DNA of 7,402 nt, taken from contig CALCOP010000007.1 in the NCBI GenBank assembly GCA_937897365.1, positions 1-7,402 on the forward strand, written 5' to 3'. Origin of the DNA: an uncultured euryarchaeote (GTDB lineage: Archaea > Thermoplasmatota > Poseidoniia > Poseidoniales > Poseidoniaceae). Shown here one piece after another: positions 6,252-7,402 of this stretch (position 1 is its first letter; the number at the start of each line of letters is the position of its first letter). The translations under genes and the position numbers were made by a program. The notes below the pieces were generated by a model. It saw only the letters and a list, made by a program, of their open reading frames with translations, was not told the origin of the DNA and did not search any database.

Positions 6252-7117
6252 GTACTATGAGTGATGAAAACGACGAATCAAATCGTGAGGCTGAAAAAAA
6301 TGCTCGTTCTCACAGTGAGCCTGCGCAAGATGTCCACCAATGGCTTGAAGACGTGCACTTTGCAACCCTCTCAACCATATCTCAAGACGAGGGTATTGAG
6401 GGCTTTCCAATTGGTTCTGTGGCTCCTTTTGCTGTCGACTCTGATGGAAAACCATACATTCTCATTGCTGAAATTGCTGCACATACCAAAAATTTACTTT
6501 CCTCTGATAAGATGAATTTGTTTATTCGTAATCCTGAATCTCAGGGTGACCCACAGACCAGCTGGCGTGCGAGTCTTATTGGCAGGATGAAGCGCGTCGT
6601 CTCACCGAGAAATAAAGAGAAATTCTCTGATGAGCACCTTCAAAATTGCATACATGTTACTGATGATGAGGAGGATATTCTTCTTGCCCGTTACTCAGAA
6701 CGGGTCCCACATGCAGACCGTTATCTGAAGGTTCACAACTTCTCTTTTTGGAAGATGGAATCTATTCTGAAAGTTCGATACATCGCAGGCTTCGGCCGCA
6801 TTTGTTGGATTAGCGGTGAAGAAATGGAAATCGAAAAAGATGCAGAGTTGGAAGAGATAAAACAACCTTCCATTGAGCACATGAATGAAGATCATGAAGA
6901 CTCAATGATTACCCTTTGTGAAGGTTCGCATTCCTTTGTTCCCGAGCGTGTTGAATTACTCGATATTGAACCTCGTGGCATTCTCATGCAAACTTATGGG
7001 CCGGACAGACTTGTCTATTCTTCATTCGGTAAAACGATTTCAGCCTCAGATTTGCGGGTTGAAATTGTTCGACTTATCAAGAAAGCACGAGCAAACATTC
7101 CATCGGATACATCTTGA
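6248..7117 (+). CDS. HugZ-like FMN-binding split-barrel protein with C-terminal DUF2470; probable heme utilisation protein
   Basis: The product has 289 residues. After a charged, probably disordered N-terminus (1-25) comes a pyridoxamine-5'-phosphate-oxidase-like split barrel (about 27-190). It contains VHFATLSTI (36-44), GFPIGSVAPFAVDSDGKPY (52-70), a TKNLL stretch (80-84) and YIAGFGRICWI (178-188), which matches the GGFGRAHWI-type motif of the HugZ/COG0748 family. DUF2470 follows at about 207-282, opening with EHMNEDHEDSM (210-220). HugZ, ChuZ and HutZ proteins bind and degrade heme in bacteria; plant glutamyl-tRNA-reductase-binding proteins share the same architecture and act in heme synthesis control. 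The GTG start overlaps the ATPase stop (GTGA), with GAGGG at 6237-6241 six bases ahead; ATG at 6257 is the alternative start. Coupling to an importer ATPase favours heme use or buffering. No signal peptide is present, so it is cytoplasmic. Confidence 0.85.
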   Translation: MSTMSDENDESNREAEKNARSHSEPAQDVHQWLEDVHFATLSTISQDEGIEGFPIGSVAPFAVDSDGKPYILIAEIAAHTKNLLSSDKMNLFIRNPESQGDPQTSWRASLIGRMKRVVSPRNKEKFSDEHLQNCIHVTDDEEDILLARYSERVPHADRYLKVHNFSFWKMESILKVRYIAGFGRICWISGEEMEIEKDAELEEIKQPSIEHMNEDHEDSMITLCEGSHSFVPERVELLDIEPRGILMQTYGPDRLVYSSFGKTISASDLRVEIVRLIKKARANIPSDTS

Positions 7118-7144
7118 GATTTAAATTGCCGAAGTTTGATTTAG

Positions 7145-7151
7145 TGAGGTG
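7145..7151 (+). promoter_or_regulatory. Strong ribosome binding site for the second ABC ATPase
   Basis: GAGGTGA is the best Shine-Dalgarno match in the window and ends 6 bases before the ATG at 7158. It fixes that start and suggests translation independent of the upstream gene. Confidence 0.75.
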
Positions 7152-7157
7152 AAATCG

Positions 7158-7402
7158 ATGACTCAGACACTCTTAGAACTTCAAGGCCTAACAGTAGGAT
7201 ACTCGACGCCGTTGATTCAGAATATCAATTTGAGTGTTAAAAGCGGTGAAGTCATAGCCATTGTCGGCCCGTCTGGAATCGGTAAGACGACGTTATTACG
7301 AACGATTAGTGGCCTTGTACGACCACTTGGCGGAAAGACACAAATGAACGTGGAAAAGCGTGGTGGACTCGGTTATGTTCCTCAAAAACTCGGTTTGGAG
7401 AT
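7158..7402 (+). CDS. ABC transporter ATPase, N-terminal fragment (substrate unknown)
   Basis: The frame opens at ATG 7158 and runs off the right edge after 81 complete codons. The visible part begins MTQTLLELQGLTVGY, with an A-loop Tyr at residue 15, then Walker A GPSGIGKTTLLR (43-54) and a Q-loop in GYVPQKLGLE. Signature and Walker B motifs lie outside the window. The SGLVRPLGG spacing and VPQKLGL are those of an ordinary importer or export-type ATPase; I cannot name the substrate. It follows the HugZ-like gene by 40 bases with its own strong ribosome binding site, so it may be the start of a second transporter, either in the same transcript or separately expressed. Confidence 0.85.
   Translation, partial: MTQTLLELQGLTVGYSTPLIQNINLSVKSGEVIAIVGPSGIGKTTLLRTISGLVRPLGGKTQMNVEKRGGLGYVPQKLGLE

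Noticed and set aside
7119..7127. TATA-like ATTTAAATT as a promoter for the second ABC ATPase
   Set aside because: Transcription would start about 7148, which would cut through the strong ribosome binding site at 7145-7151. The two signals do not fit together, so it is probably chance AT-richness.
1..7402. tRNA, rRNA, CRISPR array, insertion sequence or defence system
   Set aside because: No cloverleaf, direct-repeat/spacer array, transposase frame, terminal inverted repeats or defence-type domain was seen on either strand. The only tandem repeats are the coding ones in the first gene.

Overview
This 7.4 kb window looks like archaeal chromosome, most likely from an uncultivated marine euryarchaeon of the Marine Group II/III (Poseidoniales-like) type. 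That placement is inferred from several traits: moderate AT-rich composition, secreted proteins with an N-terminal signal and one C-terminal membrane anchor, many N-glycosylation sequons, GAGG/GAGGTGA ribosome binding sites with TTG and GTG starts, and an archaeal-looking iron/corrinoid-type binding protein. No rRNA or other phylogenetic marker is present, so the assignment is not proven. A Gram-positive-like bacterium is the main alternative.

Layout, with all genes on the + strand. (1) Positions 1-791 hold the 3' end of a cysteine-rich tandem-repeat protein of unknown function. (2) Positions 792-933 are intergenic and contain a striking hairpin (860-915) of 21 base pairs with one bulge. (3) Positions 934-3297 encode a large, cysteine-free, secreted multi-domain beta-sandwich protein with a C-terminal membrane anchor. 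(4) Positions 3311-4408, 4414-5457 and 5454-6251 encode the binding protein, permease and ATPase of a FecBCD/BtuFCD/HmuTUV-type ABC importer. (5) Positions 6248-7117 encode a HugZ-like FMN split-barrel protein with a C-terminal DUF2470 domain, a family tied to heme degradation or heme homeostasis. (6) From 7158 to the window end is the start of another ABC ATPase with its own strong ribosome binding site.

The genes from 934 to 7117 are packed tightly, with gaps of 13 and 5 bases and two 4-base stop/start overlaps. They look like one operon. The simplest reading is a heme-acquisition unit: the surface protein may capture heme or a hemoprotein outside the single membrane, the anchored binding protein and ABC importer move it inside, and the HugZ-like protein uses or buffers it. 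The importer family alone could carry siderophores, cobalamin or heme; the HugZ-like gene, translationally coupled to the ATPase, is what points to heme. The role of the surface protein is a guess from gene order. The structured RNA before the operon may be its 5' leader or a separate small RNA.
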